In this document: positions 51,298-61,096 of the stretch, piece by piece
Position numbering within the stretch: position 1 is the first letter of the stretch
Layout: every line of letters starts with the position of its first letter
Assembly: GCF_004339745.1 (NCBI RefSeq)
Contig: NZ_SMGP01000006.1
Coordinates: 1 to 64,000, forward strand
Reading direction: 5' to 3'
DNA: 64,000 nucleotides
From: Paraburkholderia sp. BL9I2N2
GTDB taxonomy: Bacteria; Pseudomonadota; Gammaproteobacteria; Burkholderiales; Burkholderiaceae
Position numbers and translations under genes: made by a program
Notes under the pieces: model-generated
The model's database searches: none
Told to the model about the DNA's origin: nothing
What the model saw: only the letters and a program-made list of their open reading frames with translations

Positions 51298-52364
51298 TGC
51301 GACGCGAATTCGATTCAACGGACGACAGCGCGCGCCTGATCGCGCAGGTTCAGCGCGCGATCGCGCGGCTCACGCCGTTGCGCATTCGCGGCAGCGACAG
51401 CAAGCGCTTGCTCGGCCGCGCCGTGTCAGGCGAAGAACTCGATACGCGCTCGCATCGCGGCATCGTCGCGTACGACCCGACCGAACTCGTGATCACTGCC
51501 CGCGCGGGAACGCCGCTCGTCGAACTGCACGCCGTGCTCGACGACGCCGACCAGATGTTGCCGTGTGAGCCGCCGCTTTTCGATGGCCACGGAACCGTGG
51601 GTGGCGCGGTGGCGACGGGACTGTCGGGACCGCGCCGCCCGTGGGCAGGCTCGATACGCGATCTAGTGCTCGGCTGCCGCGTGATTACGGGCGACGGCGA
51701 TCATCTTCGCTTTGGCGGCCAGGTGATGAAGAACGTCGCGGGTTACGACATGTCGCGTCTGCTGGCAGGCAGTTTCGGTTCGCTCGGCGTGTTGACGGAA
51801 GTGTCGCTGAAGGTGCTGCCGAAGCCGCGCGAGCGCCGCAGCTTTGCGCTCACGCTCGGCGCCGACGAAGCGATGCGCGAGCTGTCGGCATGGCGCAAGG
51901 CCGCGCTGCCGGTGAGCGGCGCCTGTTATATCGACGGCAAGCTGCTTGTGCGGCTCGAAGGCGGCAGCGGCTCGGTGAAGTCGGCCGTGGACCGGATCGG
52001 CGGCGAAGAGATCGATTGCGCGTTCTGGGATGCATTGCGCGACCATCGGCTGCCGTTCTTTGCGGACACGCGTCCGCTGTGGCGCCTGTCGCTGCCGAAC
52101 GCGACACCGTTGAAGCCCTTGCCGGGCGACGTGCTGATCGACTGGGCGGGCGCGCAGCGCTGGCTCAAGAGCGACGCGTCCGCTGCCGAAATCCGCCAGT
52201 TCGCGCATGCCGCAGGCGGACATGCGACCTGCTTCACGCCGTCGCCGGAACGCGAGCCGTTCCAGCCGCTCGCCGCACCGCTGCTGCGCTATCAGCGTCA
52301 ACTGAAACGCCGCCTCGACCCGAATGGCGTATTGAATCCTGGCCGGCTGTACGCCGATCTCTGA
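51297..52364 (+). CDS. glcE: Glycolate oxidase subunit GlcE (FAD-binding)
   Basis: A 355-residue second FAD-binding subunit, shorter than GlcD. Its markers are IVAYDPTELVITARAGTPL, FDGHGTVGGAVATGLSGPRR and VMKNVAGYDMSRLLAGSFG. The start overlaps the glcD stop by one base (TGATG), so a coupled start at 51297 is chosen although the frame is open to 50673 inside glcD. Confidence 0.93.
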   Translation: MRREFDSTDDSARLIAQVQRAIARLTPLRIRGSDSKRLLGRAVSGEELDTRSHRGIVAYDPTELVITARAGTPLVELHAVLDDADQMLPCEPPLFDGHGTVGGAVATGLSGPRRPWAGSIRDLVLGCRVITGDGDHLRFGGQVMKNVAGYDMSRLLAGSFGSLGVLTEVSLKVLPKPRERRSFALTLGADEAMRELSAWRKAALPVSGACYIDGKLLVRLEGGSGSVKSAVDRIGGEEIDCAFWDALRDHRLPFFADTRPLWRLSLPNATPLKPLPGDVLIDWAGAQRWLKSDASAAEIRQFAHAAGGHATCFTPSPEREPFQPLAAPLLRYQRQLKRRLDPNGVLNPGRLYADL

Positions 52365-52377
52365 AGCGAGCGTGCTC

Positions 52378-53661
52378 ATGCAAACGAATCTCGACTCTCA
52401 CGCGAAAGCCCTGCCCGATGCCGAGGAAGCGGAAAGCATCCTGCGTTCGTGCGTGCATTGCGGCTTCTGCAATGCGACCTGCCCGACGTATCAACTGCTC
52501 GGCAATGAACTCGACGGACCGCGCGGGCGCATTTATCTGATCAAGCAACTGCTCGAAGGCGGGCCCGTCAGCGACAAAACGCAATTGCATCTGGACCGCT
52601 GCCTCACGTGCCGCAATTGCGAAACGACCTGCCCCTCGGGCGTCACCTATCACCGGCTGCTCGATATCGGGCGCGCGGAACTCGAACGCCGCGTCGAGCG
52701 GCCCGTCGGTGAGCGGCTGACGCGCAAGGGCTTGTGCACGGTGATTCCACGTCCCGCTGTGTTCGGCGCGCTGCTCAAGACGGGGCGTGCTTTGCGGCCG
52801 TTGTTGCCTGCCAGCGTGCAGGCGAAGATTCCTGTACGCTCCGCCGTGCCCGCAAAACCGCGCCCTGTTCCACGTCACGCGCGGCGCGTATTGATGCTCG
52901 AAGGCTGCGTGCAGCCGTCGCTATCGCCGAACACGAACGCGGCGGCCGCGCGCGTGCTTGACCGACTCGGCATCAGCGTGACGCCGGCACGCGAGGCCGG
53001 CTGCTGCGGCGCGACCGACTATCACCTGAACGCACAGGATGCCGGACTCGATCGCGCGCGTCGCAATATCGATGCGTGGTGGCCCGCGATCGAAGCAGGT
53101 GCCGAAGCGATCGTGCAGACGGCGAGCGGCTGCGGCGCGTTCGTGAAGGAATACGGGCACCTTCTGCGCAACGATCCGTTTTACGTGGCGAAGGCGGCTC
53201 GCGTGAGCGCATTGGCGCGCGATCTCGCCGAAGTGCTGGCGGCCGAGCCGCTCGACGCCCTGCAGCCCGCCGACGATGCCATTGCGTTGCGCGTCGCATT
53301 TCACTGTCCCTGCACGCTGCAACATGCGCAGAAGCTCGGCGGCGCAGTCGAAAGCGTGCTGACGCGGCTCGGCTTCGATCTGTCCGCGGTGCCCGACGCG
53401 CATTTGTGCTGCGGCTCGGCGGGAACGTATTCGATCACGCAGCCTGAGATCTCACAGAAGTTGCGCGACCACAAGATGGCCGCGCTCGAAAGCGGACAGC
53501 CGGATATCATCGCGACAGCGAACATCGGTTGCCAGATGCATCTGGATGGCGCGGGCAGGACGCGCGTGCGTCACTGGATCGAGCTGGTCGAAGAAGCGCT
53601 GGAGGCCGCGAACGCCCAGGTCTTTGCACGGCCAAACGAAGCCGTTGCACCTGGTGCGTAA
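52378..53661 (+). CDS. glcF: Glycolate oxidase iron-sulfur subunit GlcF
   Basis: A 427-residue iron-sulfur subunit with two 4Fe-4S motifs (CVHCGFCNATCP and CLTCRNCETTCP) and two CCG domains (EAGCCGATDYHLN, LCCGSAGTYS). It passes electrons from the FAD subunits to the quinone pool. The start at 52378, 13 bp after glcE, is chosen over the GTG at 52372. Last gene of the operon. Confidence 0.93.
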   Translation: MQTNLDSHAKALPDAEEAESILRSCVHCGFCNATCPTYQLLGNELDGPRGRIYLIKQLLEGGPVSDKTQLHLDRCLTCRNCETTCPSGVTYHRLLDIGRAELERRVERPVGERLTRKGLCTVIPRPAVFGALLKTGRALRPLLPASVQAKIPVRSAVPAKPRPVPRHARRVLMLEGCVQPSLSPNTNAAAARVLDRLGISVTPAREAGCCGATDYHLNAQDAGLDRARRNIDAWWPAIEAGAEAIVQTASGCGAFVKEYGHLLRNDPFYVAKAARVSALARDLAEVLAAEPLDALQPADDAIALRVAFHCPCTLQHAQKLGGAVESVLTRLGFDLSAVPDAHLCCGSAGTYSITQPEISQKLRDHKMAALESGQPDIIATANIGCQMHLDGAGRTRVRHWIELVEEALEAANAQVFARPNEAVAPGA

Positions 53662-54086
53662 CAACCCCGACTATTGAATCGATGAGAAACGGGCGCCTTC
53701 AACCATGCGTCGTCTTGATCTCCACTCACATTCCGACTATCCGCTGACAGGCTGGAGGCCAGGTCGTCGCAATGAGTGCCACGGCCCGAAAGTTCTGCCT
53801 TCGAGGCCGCCTCAGCGGCCTTTGAACGCTTACTCGCGCTTGTTAGACATGGCTTTCGACACCACGGCCGTTCCAGCGGCTCATAGCGCATAACGATGGC
53901 GGCACGCATTCGATTCATTTTATCTTCAGGTGCCAGTATTTTTTCGATGAGGAAACGCCCTATTTCTTCGCCGAGCGAGCTTCGGGTTGTGAATGTCGAG
54001 GTCGCAAAGTCGAGTCTCTCAGAGACCACTTTCAGACAAAGTTCTCGCACGGTAATGTCATTAGACCAACACCCGCGAGATTAACA
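53662..54086. other. Degraded region between glcF and the FadR-like pseudogene
   Basis: A minus-strand frame 53571-54050 overlaps the end of glcF. Only its first ~65 residues (RELCLKVVSERLDFATSTFT, EEIGRFLIEKILAPEDKMNR) look like protein; the rest looks like a shadow. I recognise no family. Together with the broken genes to the right it suggests a decaying segment. Confidence 0.35.
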
Positions 54087-54820
54087 ATGTAAGACTCTAT
54101 CCCCCGGCGAAAGCTCTACCAGGAAGTTGTAGATCGCTTGATGAACCGAATCCGGTCCGGCGAGATCGCCGCGGGTGCGCAATTGCCGTTCGAGCGCGAA
54201 TTAATGGACTTCTACGGCGTGGGCCGCCCTGCTATACGCGAAGCGCTGTAGACTCTTGAACGGTCCGGCATCGTAGAGATCGTCCATGGCGAGCGAGCGC
54301 GGGTTGTCATTCCCACGGCAGAGCGATTGATATCTCAGGTCGCCGGCGGCGCAATGCATCTGATAAGAATGCAACCCGACACGCTCGAACACGTGAAGGA
54401 CGCGCGAATTTTCCTGAAATCGGGGACAGCTCCGATGGCCGCCAGTAAGGCAACGGAATAGGACGCTGCCCGTTTGAGACTCGCGATCGCGAGGCAGCGA
54501 ACTGCGACCGACAATAGGAAGAATTCGTCAAACGCGATATGGCCTTTCACCGTGAGATTGCGCGAATTAGCGGCAACCCGATTTATCCGGCGATCGTCGA
54601 ATCGCTGTTTCGTTGGGCTGCGGATTACTACAGACCGGTGGTACGCGCACCCGGCGCCGAAGAACTGACGCTGGCCGAACATTCAAGCATTGTCGACGCC
54701 ATCGAAAAAGGTGACGAAGAGGCCGCATCGCGGGCGATGCAGGCCCATCTGGGACGTGCAAGCAAGCTATACAGCGCCTTGAAAATGCGAGAATCGCTCG
54801 CGCTGCATGAAACACGTTGA
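54087..54820 (+). pseudogene. FadR/GntR-family regulator, dead (stops plus frameshift)
   Basis: The joined translation is a GntR-FCD regulator: KLYQEVVDRLMNRIRSGEIA, PFERELMDFYGVGRPAIREA, then after a TAG at 54249-54251 TLERSGIVEIVHGERARVVI. A second TAG is at 54459-54461, and a one-base shift near 54520 leads to the frame MAFHREIARISGNPIYPAIV, which ends normally at 54820 (SALKMRESLALHETR). The first TAG replaces an expected Gln (CAG). Codon 2 (TAA after ATG 54087) would be another stop if that ATG was the start. Several independent lesions make real inactivation much more likely than sequencing error. Confidence 0.85.
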
Positions 54821-55109
54821 ACGTCGTTGTTGTATTGTTTCGAAACAGGTGTGCATCGGGCGCCAGGTAAGGGCCCCGAATTGCCGCGAGATGAACAAGC
54901 GCATCGATGCCACCCCAGCCAGCGTCGCGAAACGTCAGTGATTCGACCGTCTGGCCGTAGTCATTGAAGTCGACCTGCATGAAGCGGCACTCGCCACTCA
55001 CCGGCCTGCTCATATCGAGGCTGACCACGTTGTAGCCATGCTGAATCAGCTCTCTGATCGTGGCGCGCCCGAGTTTCCCCGTCCCACCGGTCACGCCGAT
55101 TCGTGTCAT
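54800..55109 (-). pseudogene. NAD-dependent epimerase/dehydratase-like, 3'-truncated
   Basis: MTRIGVTGGTGKLGRATIREL is the start of an extended SDR with the nucleotide loop GGTGKLG. It goes on with VDFNDYGQTVESLTFRDAGW, DALVHLAAIRGPYLAPD and NTTTTFNVFHAA, and then runs into the antisense of the FadR pseudogene. About two-thirds of the family length (~280 residues), including the YxxxK active site, is missing. GGGAG lies before the ATG. Confidence 0.78.
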
Positions 55110-55357
55110 GGTCTTTTTATCTCCCAATGCGATTTGCTGCCTACGTTACGCTAGTACGTAGTCCGAGTCTCTGCGACCGTGCAATCGGTTACCTTCAAAT
55201 TCCCATCATGTCGGCCAGCTTCGCCGGCTAACGCAGGCAGCTTGATGCTGTGTAAATGTCGTGAACGATCAGCCTCGCGCAGTAGCGACACGAGGCCTAT
55301 CCGCCCTGCCTCGAGATTCCGCCAGCCCGGCCTAACCCCAGGGAGTACCGCTTTGGC

Positions 55358-56341
55358 TTACTCGAACCCGGAGATATTGTGAGGAACGTACGGCGCTTCC
55401 AGCTCTGCCACTTCGGCGTCGGTAAGCTCGACCTGTAATGCGGCAACGGCATCCGTCAGGTGGCTTTCCTTCGATGCTCCGACCAGCGTCGATGTCACGC
55501 CAGCGTGCCGGATTACCCATGCGAGTGCAACCTGGGAGCGCGGAATGGCGCGGCGTTCCGCGATTGCGGCGACCGCCTCCACCACTTTTCTGTCGGCCTG
55601 CTCGAAGAGTTCTTCGTAGAACTTCTTGCCCGGCTCGTCCGTCTCCGTGCGATAGCTCTTTTCACCCCAGCTTCGTGTGAGGCGGCCGCGCGCCAGTGGG
55701 CTCCATGGCGTGATGCCAATGTCTTCGGCGATGCACAGTGGAATCATCTCCCGCTCCTCTTCCCGGTTGAGCAGGTTCAGATGATTCTGCATGCTCACGG
55801 GCCGTGCCCATCGATGCAAATCGGCCGTGTAGATCATCTTTGCAAATTGCCATGCATACATCGAAGAAGCGCCGATATACCGAACCTTTCCCGCCTTGAT
55901 GAGATCGTTCAGCGTTTCAAGGGTCTCCTCGATAGGTGTCGTGTAGTCCCACCGATGGATCATGTAGAGATCGACGTAGTCAGTACCCAGCCGCCGCAGG
56001 CTTTTGTCGATCTCGGACATGATTGCCTTCCGCGACAGACCGCCGATATTCGGAGCCTTGGACGACGGATAGTAGACTTTCGTTGCGATCACAACCTCGT
56101 CGCGGCGGGCAAAATCGCGGAGCGCCTTGCCGACGATTTCTTCTGACGTTCCATCCGAATAGCTGTTGGCCGTATCGAAAAAGTTAATGCCTTCCTCGAT
56201 CGCGCGCTGAATCAAAGGTCTGCTCTTTTCCTCATCGAGCGTCCACGGGTGATTGCCCCGATCCGGGGCTCCATAGGTCATGCAGCCCAAGCACAACTGC
56301 GATACTTTCAGCCCTGTGCGGCCAAGACGTACGTAATCCAT
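55358..56341 (-). CDS. Aldo/keto reductase (Tas/YajO-like)
   Basis: A 327-residue NADPH-dependent aldo/keto reductase. The catalytic set is visible: Asp in NFFDTANSYSDGTSEE with Tyr, Lys in EVVIATKVYY and His in LYMIHRWDY. The cofactor region near the end has TSTLVGASKESHLTDAVAAL. It begins MDYVRLGRTGLKVSQLCLG and has full length. The gene is followed downstream by nothing on its strand for 230 bp. Substrate unknown. Confidence 0.9.
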   Translation of the reverse strand: MDYVRLGRTGLKVSQLCLGCMTYGAPDRGNHPWTLDEEKSRPLIQRAIEEGINFFDTANSYSDGTSEEIVGKALRDFARRDEVVIATKVYYPSSKAPNIGGLSRKAIMSEIDKSLRRLGTDYVDLYMIHRWDYTTPIEETLETLNDLIKAGKVRYIGASSMYAWQFAKMIYTADLHRWARPVSMQNHLNLLNREEEREMIPLCIAEDIGITPWSPLARGRLTRSWGEKSYRTETDEPGKKFYEELFEQADRKVVEAVAAIAERRAIPRSQVALAWVIRHAGVTSTLVGASKESHLTDAVAALQVELTDAEVAELEAPYVPHNISGFE

Positions 56342-56434
56342 ACAAAAATGTCCTGAGAATTTATCTGGGGCATAGCGCTCGCATCAGCAAACGCCATGTG
56401 ACAAGTGGTTAATATTCTGTGTGTTCAGCGCCGG

Positions 56435-57460
56435 TCAGTCCGCCGGAATCAACTTTTCCGTTTGGAGTTCTGTCCAGAACTCTTCCGGAATCCGAGCGGT
56501 TAGGGACGCGATATTGGTTTCGACCTGGTTCCCGCTTAGCGCGCCGATAACCACAGATGTGACGGCCGGATGACGGTACACAAACTGAAGCGCCGCTGCC
56601 GGAAGCGTCACCCTATATCGTTCGCAAACCGACTCAAGCTTTCTCACGCGATCTAGCACTTCGTCGGGCGCAGCCTGGCAGTCGTAGGTCCGGGTCGCTG
56701 GATTACCCGCGCTGCCTTCAGCAAGAATGCCGGAATTGAAAACGCCAGCCGCAATGATGGAAATGCCGCGGCGCTCGCATTCAGGAAAGAACTCTTTCGC
56801 CGGCTCGTGATTGAGCAGCGAATATCTGCCGGCTACCATCGAACAGTCGAGTTTGAACTCGTCTGAAACCTTAAGGACAGACTCGGTTTCGTTGACACCA
56901 AGCCCGATCGCTTTCACCGCCCCACAGTTTCTGAGTTCGTCCAGTGCTCGAAAGCCGCCATCGCGCAGCTGGCCGAGGTAGATATCGTGTTTTTCACCGA
57001 ACCAGACCCTTCCAATGTCGTGCACCAGAAGGATATCGATGTGATCGACGCCGAGACGCTGCTGGCTGTCCTCGAACGCTCGCATCACGCCGCTGTAAGA
57101 GTAGTCATACTCGTCGACGAAAGGCAGTGGATCGACCCAGTTGATTGCATAGCGCGACTCCGCCCTCTTCGCGCGGCTTGCCGGCTTGAGAACCCGGCCT
57201 ACCTTCGTGCTCAACGTGACATCGCCGCGCAACTTGTGAGTTCGGAGTATGTGACCGAGTGTGTGTTCCGATCTGCCAAGTCCATAGAGAGGTGCCGTAT
57301 CGAAATACCGGACTCCCCCGCGATACGCCGCTGTGATCACTTCCTCGAACTGCTCGAAGGAGACGGGCACGCCGCACCCGCCCAATGGCGATGTGCCGAG
57401 GCCGAGCGAAGTGACGGTCGCCTCTGTCCTGCCGAGCTTCCTTTGTTCCAGTACGTGCAT
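56435..57460 (-). CDS. Aldo/keto reductase (D-threo-aldose 1-dehydrogenase-like)
   Basis: A 341-residue aldo/keto reductase of the L-fucose / D-threo-aldose dehydrogenase type: MHVLEQRKLGRTEATVTSLG, Asp and Tyr in YFDTAPLYGLGRSEH, Lys in TLSTKVGRVL, His in ILLVHDIGRVWFGEKH, and VTSVVIGALSGNQVETNI near the end. The start at 57460 has GAGGAG at good spacing. It resembles the partial gene at the right edge (TYDCQAAPDEV against TYDYQNVPAEI), so the two may act in one sugar pathway. Confidence 0.88.
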   Translation of the reverse strand: MHVLEQRKLGRTEATVTSLGLGTSPLGGCGVPVSFEQFEEVITAAYRGGVRYFDTAPLYGLGRSEHTLGHILRTHKLRGDVTLSTKVGRVLKPASRAKRAESRYAINWVDPLPFVDEYDYSYSGVMRAFEDSQQRLGVDHIDILLVHDIGRVWFGEKHDIYLGQLRDGGFRALDELRNCGAVKAIGLGVNETESVLKVSDEFKLDCSMVAGRYSLLNHEPAKEFFPECERRGISIIAAGVFNSGILAEGSAGNPATRTYDCQAAPDEVLDRVRKLESVCERYRVTLPAAALQFVYRHPAVTSVVIGALSGNQVETNIASLTARIPEEFWTELQTEKLIPAD

Positions 57461-57741
57461 CCTTGTGCTCCTCACATGTATGTTTATCTCGAAGAGAGTC
57501 GATTGCGGCGCGGTCGATGCTCGCCTGCGGCGCTCGCGCGCGAAGCAAGCTTGTGAGTCAGGAATGCATACGATCGATTAGGAGGCAGTTGCAGCTGTAA
57601 CGGACGACTGGCTCCCTGCTCGTGTGTACTGCCCCGACACAGCGACAAGCTCTCATACTCATGTTAAGAAGCGTCTGGGCAGCGGGCAAGCGATTAGAAA
57701 TCAGGGGAGAGTGAGAAAAATTAACACTCACCCCAGCCGCA

Positions 57742-59019
57742 CTATTTTGCGCGGCGCGTAGCTGACGAGCCAGCGGGGTATCGCGCGCGTTGTGGCGCCG
57801 CGAGAGAAAGCGAGGCAGCCATCGGAACAATGCCGGCGAGAGCAAGCACTGCTCCGACCGCTCCCGTTGATGCCCAGCCGTACCCAGCGTCTACGGCGAT
57901 CCCGCCCATCGCGGCGCCCACCGCGTTTGAAATGTTGAAAGCGCTGTGATTGAGCGACGAAGCGAAGGTCTGTGCCTTGCCTGCTACGTTCATCAACCTC
58001 GTCTGAAGGGCCGGCACCAGAGCGAAACCATTACCGACAAGGAACAGCACAATGAGCGAGGCCGGCTTGCTGGCGCTCGCGAACGTGAACAGGCCCAGGA
58101 ACACGACATTCCAGATGAGCATCCCGAAGATGGATGGGATGAGGGCCCGATCCGCCAGCCTTCCCCCGATCAGATTCCCTGCGACCATTCCGAGTCCCCA
58201 TAGCGCCAGTACCTCAGGCACGTTCTGTTGCGAAAACCCTGAGACGTGCGTGAGCGTCGGTGTGATGTATGTGTAGACCGCAAACATACCGCCGAATCCG
58301 ACCGATGCGGTCAGAAGCGTGAGCCACACCATCGGCCTTGCGAGCGCTGATAGTTCCTGGAGTGGACTCGAATGACCAGTTGGCGTCAATTTCGGAATGA
58401 CCACAATAACGAGAGTAGCCGTGAGTGCGCCCCCAATGGCAACGCTTGCGAATACGGCTCGCCATCCAACGTGATCGCCAACCCACGTTGCGGCAGGCAC
58501 CCCGACCAGATTTGCGGCGGCGAGGCCGAGCATCACGTATCCGATGGCCGTTGCCCGCCTGTTCGCCGGAACCATCGCGGCTGCGGCGAGAGATGCAACA
58601 CCATAGTAGGCACCATGCGGAAGCCCGGAAAGGAAGCGTGCAACCAGTAAGCTTCTAAAGTCCCACGCCAGAGCGCTCGCGGCATAACCGATTACGACGA
58701 GCGACAGTAACGCAACAAGTAGCGAGCGCCGCGACCATCGCGAGGCGAGCACCGCAATCACAGGGGAACCGATGACCACCCCCAAGGCGTATGAGCTGAT
58801 GTAAGACCCCGCCGTCGGCAACGAGACGGCAGTGTCAGCCGACAGCCCCGGAAGCAGACTCATTGAGGCGAACTCACCCGTTCCGATGAACAGGCCTCCC
58901 AGCCCGAGAGCGGCAATCGCGAGCACGAGGCCATACGGGGCCGCGACAGGCGCGTCGGAACTTCCAGCTTGGCCCGAAGAATCCGGGCGCGTCGATTCTG
59001 GTCTGGTCTGAGCCGGCAT
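57742..59019 (-). CDS. MFS transporter (DHA1-like efflux family)
   Basis: A 425-residue carrier with about 12 membrane segments after a polar 28-residue leader. Features are GEFASMSLLPGL (TM1-2), VVIGSPVIAVLASRWSRRSL (the loop 2-3 motif), FLSGLPHGAYYGVASLAAAA, GLAAANLVGVPAATWVG and SSLNHSAFNISNAVGAAMGG. This last motif set is that of the AraJ/YdhP (CmlA-like) sugar- or drug-efflux carriers. It is divergent from a LysR gene that probably controls it. Confidence 0.88.
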   Translation of the reverse strand: MPAQTRPESTRPDSSGQAGSSDAPVAAPYGLVLAIAALGLGGLFIGTGEFASMSLLPGLSADTAVSLPTAGSYISSYALGVVIGSPVIAVLASRWSRRSLLVALLSLVVIGYAASALAWDFRSLLVARFLSGLPHGAYYGVASLAAAAMVPANRRATAIGYVMLGLAAANLVGVPAATWVGDHVGWRAVFASVAIGGALTATLVIVVIPKLTPTGHSSPLQELSALARPMVWLTLLTASVGFGGMFAVYTYITPTLTHVSGFSQQNVPEVLALWGLGMVAGNLIGGRLADRALIPSIFGMLIWNVVFLGLFTFASASKPASLIVLFLVGNGFALVPALQTRLMNVAGKAQTFASSLNHSAFNISNAVGAAMGGIAVDAGYGWASTGAVGAVLALAGIVPMAASLSLAAPQRARYPAGSSATRRAK

Positions 59020-59137
59020 CTGAAACCTACTCCCTATTCAACAATGAATATAGATCAATGATATGCCCGCAATACCCTCTTGCCGTTGAGGCTCTCCCTA
59101 TGCTTCAATGAATTACACTCAGCGATATGGATGAAAA

Positions 59138-60100
59138 ATGCCCGTACGTCCCATCGTCAAACTCTCCCGGGCCGACCTGACCGATCTGAATGCCTTTCGT
59201 TCTGTTGCCCGTCTACGCAGCTTTAGGCTCGCCGCCGTGGAGCTTGGCATCACGCCCTCGGCGCTCAGCCATGCGATCCGGAATCTCGAGACACGGCTTG
59301 GCGTAAGACTGTTGAACCGAACAAGTCGCGTAGTCACACCGACCGAGGCTGGAAACTCCCTTGCGCAGCGGCTCGACGTCGGCTTCCAGGAAATCACGGA
59401 AGCGCTGGAGGAAGTCAATGCATATCGGGATCGGCCAGTTGGCCGACTCCGTCTCACCGTATTGAGCGATGGCGCGCGTCTGCTCCTGTGCACGCTGCTG
59501 CCCAGGTTTTTGCAGAGCTATCCGGACGTCGATGTCGAAGTCGCCGTTGATGATCGTATGGTCGATATCGTCGCCGACGGTTACGACGCCGGAATCCGGT
59601 TTGGCGGTACGATTCCCGAGGACTATGTCGCTGTCCCGCTCGGCGCGCCCCTCAAATGGGTCGCAGTCGCATCACCGCGCTACCTTAACAACAGGCTCCC
59701 TGCGACGCGTCCAGAAGATCTGAAGACGCACTCCTGCATCCAGATCCGCACGGGACAGGGCGTAATCTACCGGTGGGAGTTCCGCAAAGGCGGTGACTAC
59801 CGGGTTGTCGAAGTTCCTGGCAAGCTTTGTGTCAACGAGACAACCCTTGGTATCGAACTGGCATTGGCCGGCGCAGGCATCACTTACTGCCTCGAGGATC
59901 GTGTTCTGGAGCACCTCAGACGCGGCGACCTCCAGGTTGTCTTGCCCGACTGGGCCCCAGTAGAGCCAGCGTTTCATCTTTACTATTCGAGCCGTCGGCA
60001 AATGCCCCCCGGATTGCGCGAACTGATCAATCTCCTGCGCACGGGGCACGCAGACGATACCGATTCGGTCGACGGCGTCCGGTGGGACCCCGATACTTGA
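59138..60100 (+). CDS. LysR-family transcriptional regulator
   Basis: A 320-residue LysR regulator. The HTH is in LNAFRSVARLRSFRLAAVEL and GITPSALSHAIRNLETRLGV; the effector domain starts at RPVGRLRLTVLSDGARLLLC. Length is normal. It is divergent from the MFS gene, with 118 bp between them, and is followed by the SDR/MFS genes on its own strand. It could control both sides. Confidence 0.9.
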   Translation: MPVRPIVKLSRADLTDLNAFRSVARLRSFRLAAVELGITPSALSHAIRNLETRLGVRLLNRTSRVVTPTEAGNSLAQRLDVGFQEITEALEEVNAYRDRPVGRLRLTVLSDGARLLLCTLLPRFLQSYPDVDVEVAVDDRMVDIVADGYDAGIRFGGTIPEDYVAVPLGAPLKWVAVASPRYLNNRLPATRPEDLKTHSCIQIRTGQGVIYRWEFRKGGDYRVVEVPGKLCVNETTLGIELALAGAGITYCLEDRVLEHLRRGDLQVVLPDWAPVEPAFHLYYSSRRQMPPGLRELINLLRTGHADDTDSVDGVRWDPDT

Positions 60101-60227
60101 CGGCCAGTATGCGGTTCCCTTGCTGTGAATGGTTGAACCGTGCTCAGTGGTGCGATGTCATTGGCTCAACATGAGGCCGCGCCTTCCTCGATATGATCGA
60201 CCATATTGATTGAGGCAGGAGAACGTC

Positions 60228-61096
60228 GTGCACCCCGCGATCCATACAGACGGCGTCGCCGTCATCACCGGCGCAGCAAAAGGAATCGGTTTCGCGATCG
60301 CCCAGTGCGTCGCGCGACACGGAATGCGGCTTGCGCTGCTCGATTCTGACGCGGACGCGCTTAGCAACGCAGCATCCCGTCTGCGACAAGGCGAAGTCCC
60401 CGTCTCCGTTGTCGTCGGCGACGTCACGGACATTGGCGTTATCTCCCGACTCCGGAAGAAGCGATGAAACTCGGCGACGTCTCGCTAGTCGTCAACAACG
60501 CGGCCATTATTAACGGGGCCGGCCCCTGGCAGGATCCCGAGCAATGGCGCAGGGTGATGGAAGTTAATTTCTGGGCGGCGCTGACCGTTCAACAGATGTT
60601 TGTGCCACAGCTCCTGTCGCAAGCGACACCGTCGGCTATCGTCAATCTTGGCTCGAAGGAAGGCATCACCACTCCCCCAGGAAACGCGGCGTATTCTGTT
60701 TCGAAGGCCGCCCTGCGTGTATTAACCGAACAGATGGCGCACGAACTGCGTGAACAGATTGGTTCCAAAGTCACCGCACACCTTCTGATCCCGGGCTATA
60801 CGTTCACACCCATGAACTCTCCCGGGATGACCGCAGACACGCCCAAGCCCGATCCAATGTGGACCGCCGACCAGGTAGCCGAATCGCTCATCGCCGGGAT
60901 GACTGCCAACGACTTCTATATCCTGTGTGAGGATAATGAGGTGACACGCGGCTTGGACGAGAAGCGCATCCAATGGTCCGCCGACGATCTGATCCTGAAT
61001 CGACCCGCTCTCTCACGCTGGCATCCCGATTACAAGGAACAGTTCAGGGCATTCATTGGCACTGAAGCAGCTACCGCCACCAGCAATTCAAATTGA
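60228..61096 (+). pseudogene. Short-chain dehydrogenase/reductase, split by a one-base frameshift
   Basis: The first part (GTG 60228 with AGGAG upstream) has the NAD(P) loop VAVITGAAKGIGFAIAQCVA and ends at TGA 60465-60467. The second part opens at ATG 60464 and has SLVVNNAAIINGAGPW, IVNLGSKEGITTPPGNAAYS and the active-site YSVSK. Read through the junction (RLRKK then AMKLGDVSLVV), they make one normal SDR of about 288 residues if a single G is restored near 60462. A coupled two-part gene is unlikely because each half lacks essential parts. It may be a sequencing error. Confidence 0.75.
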
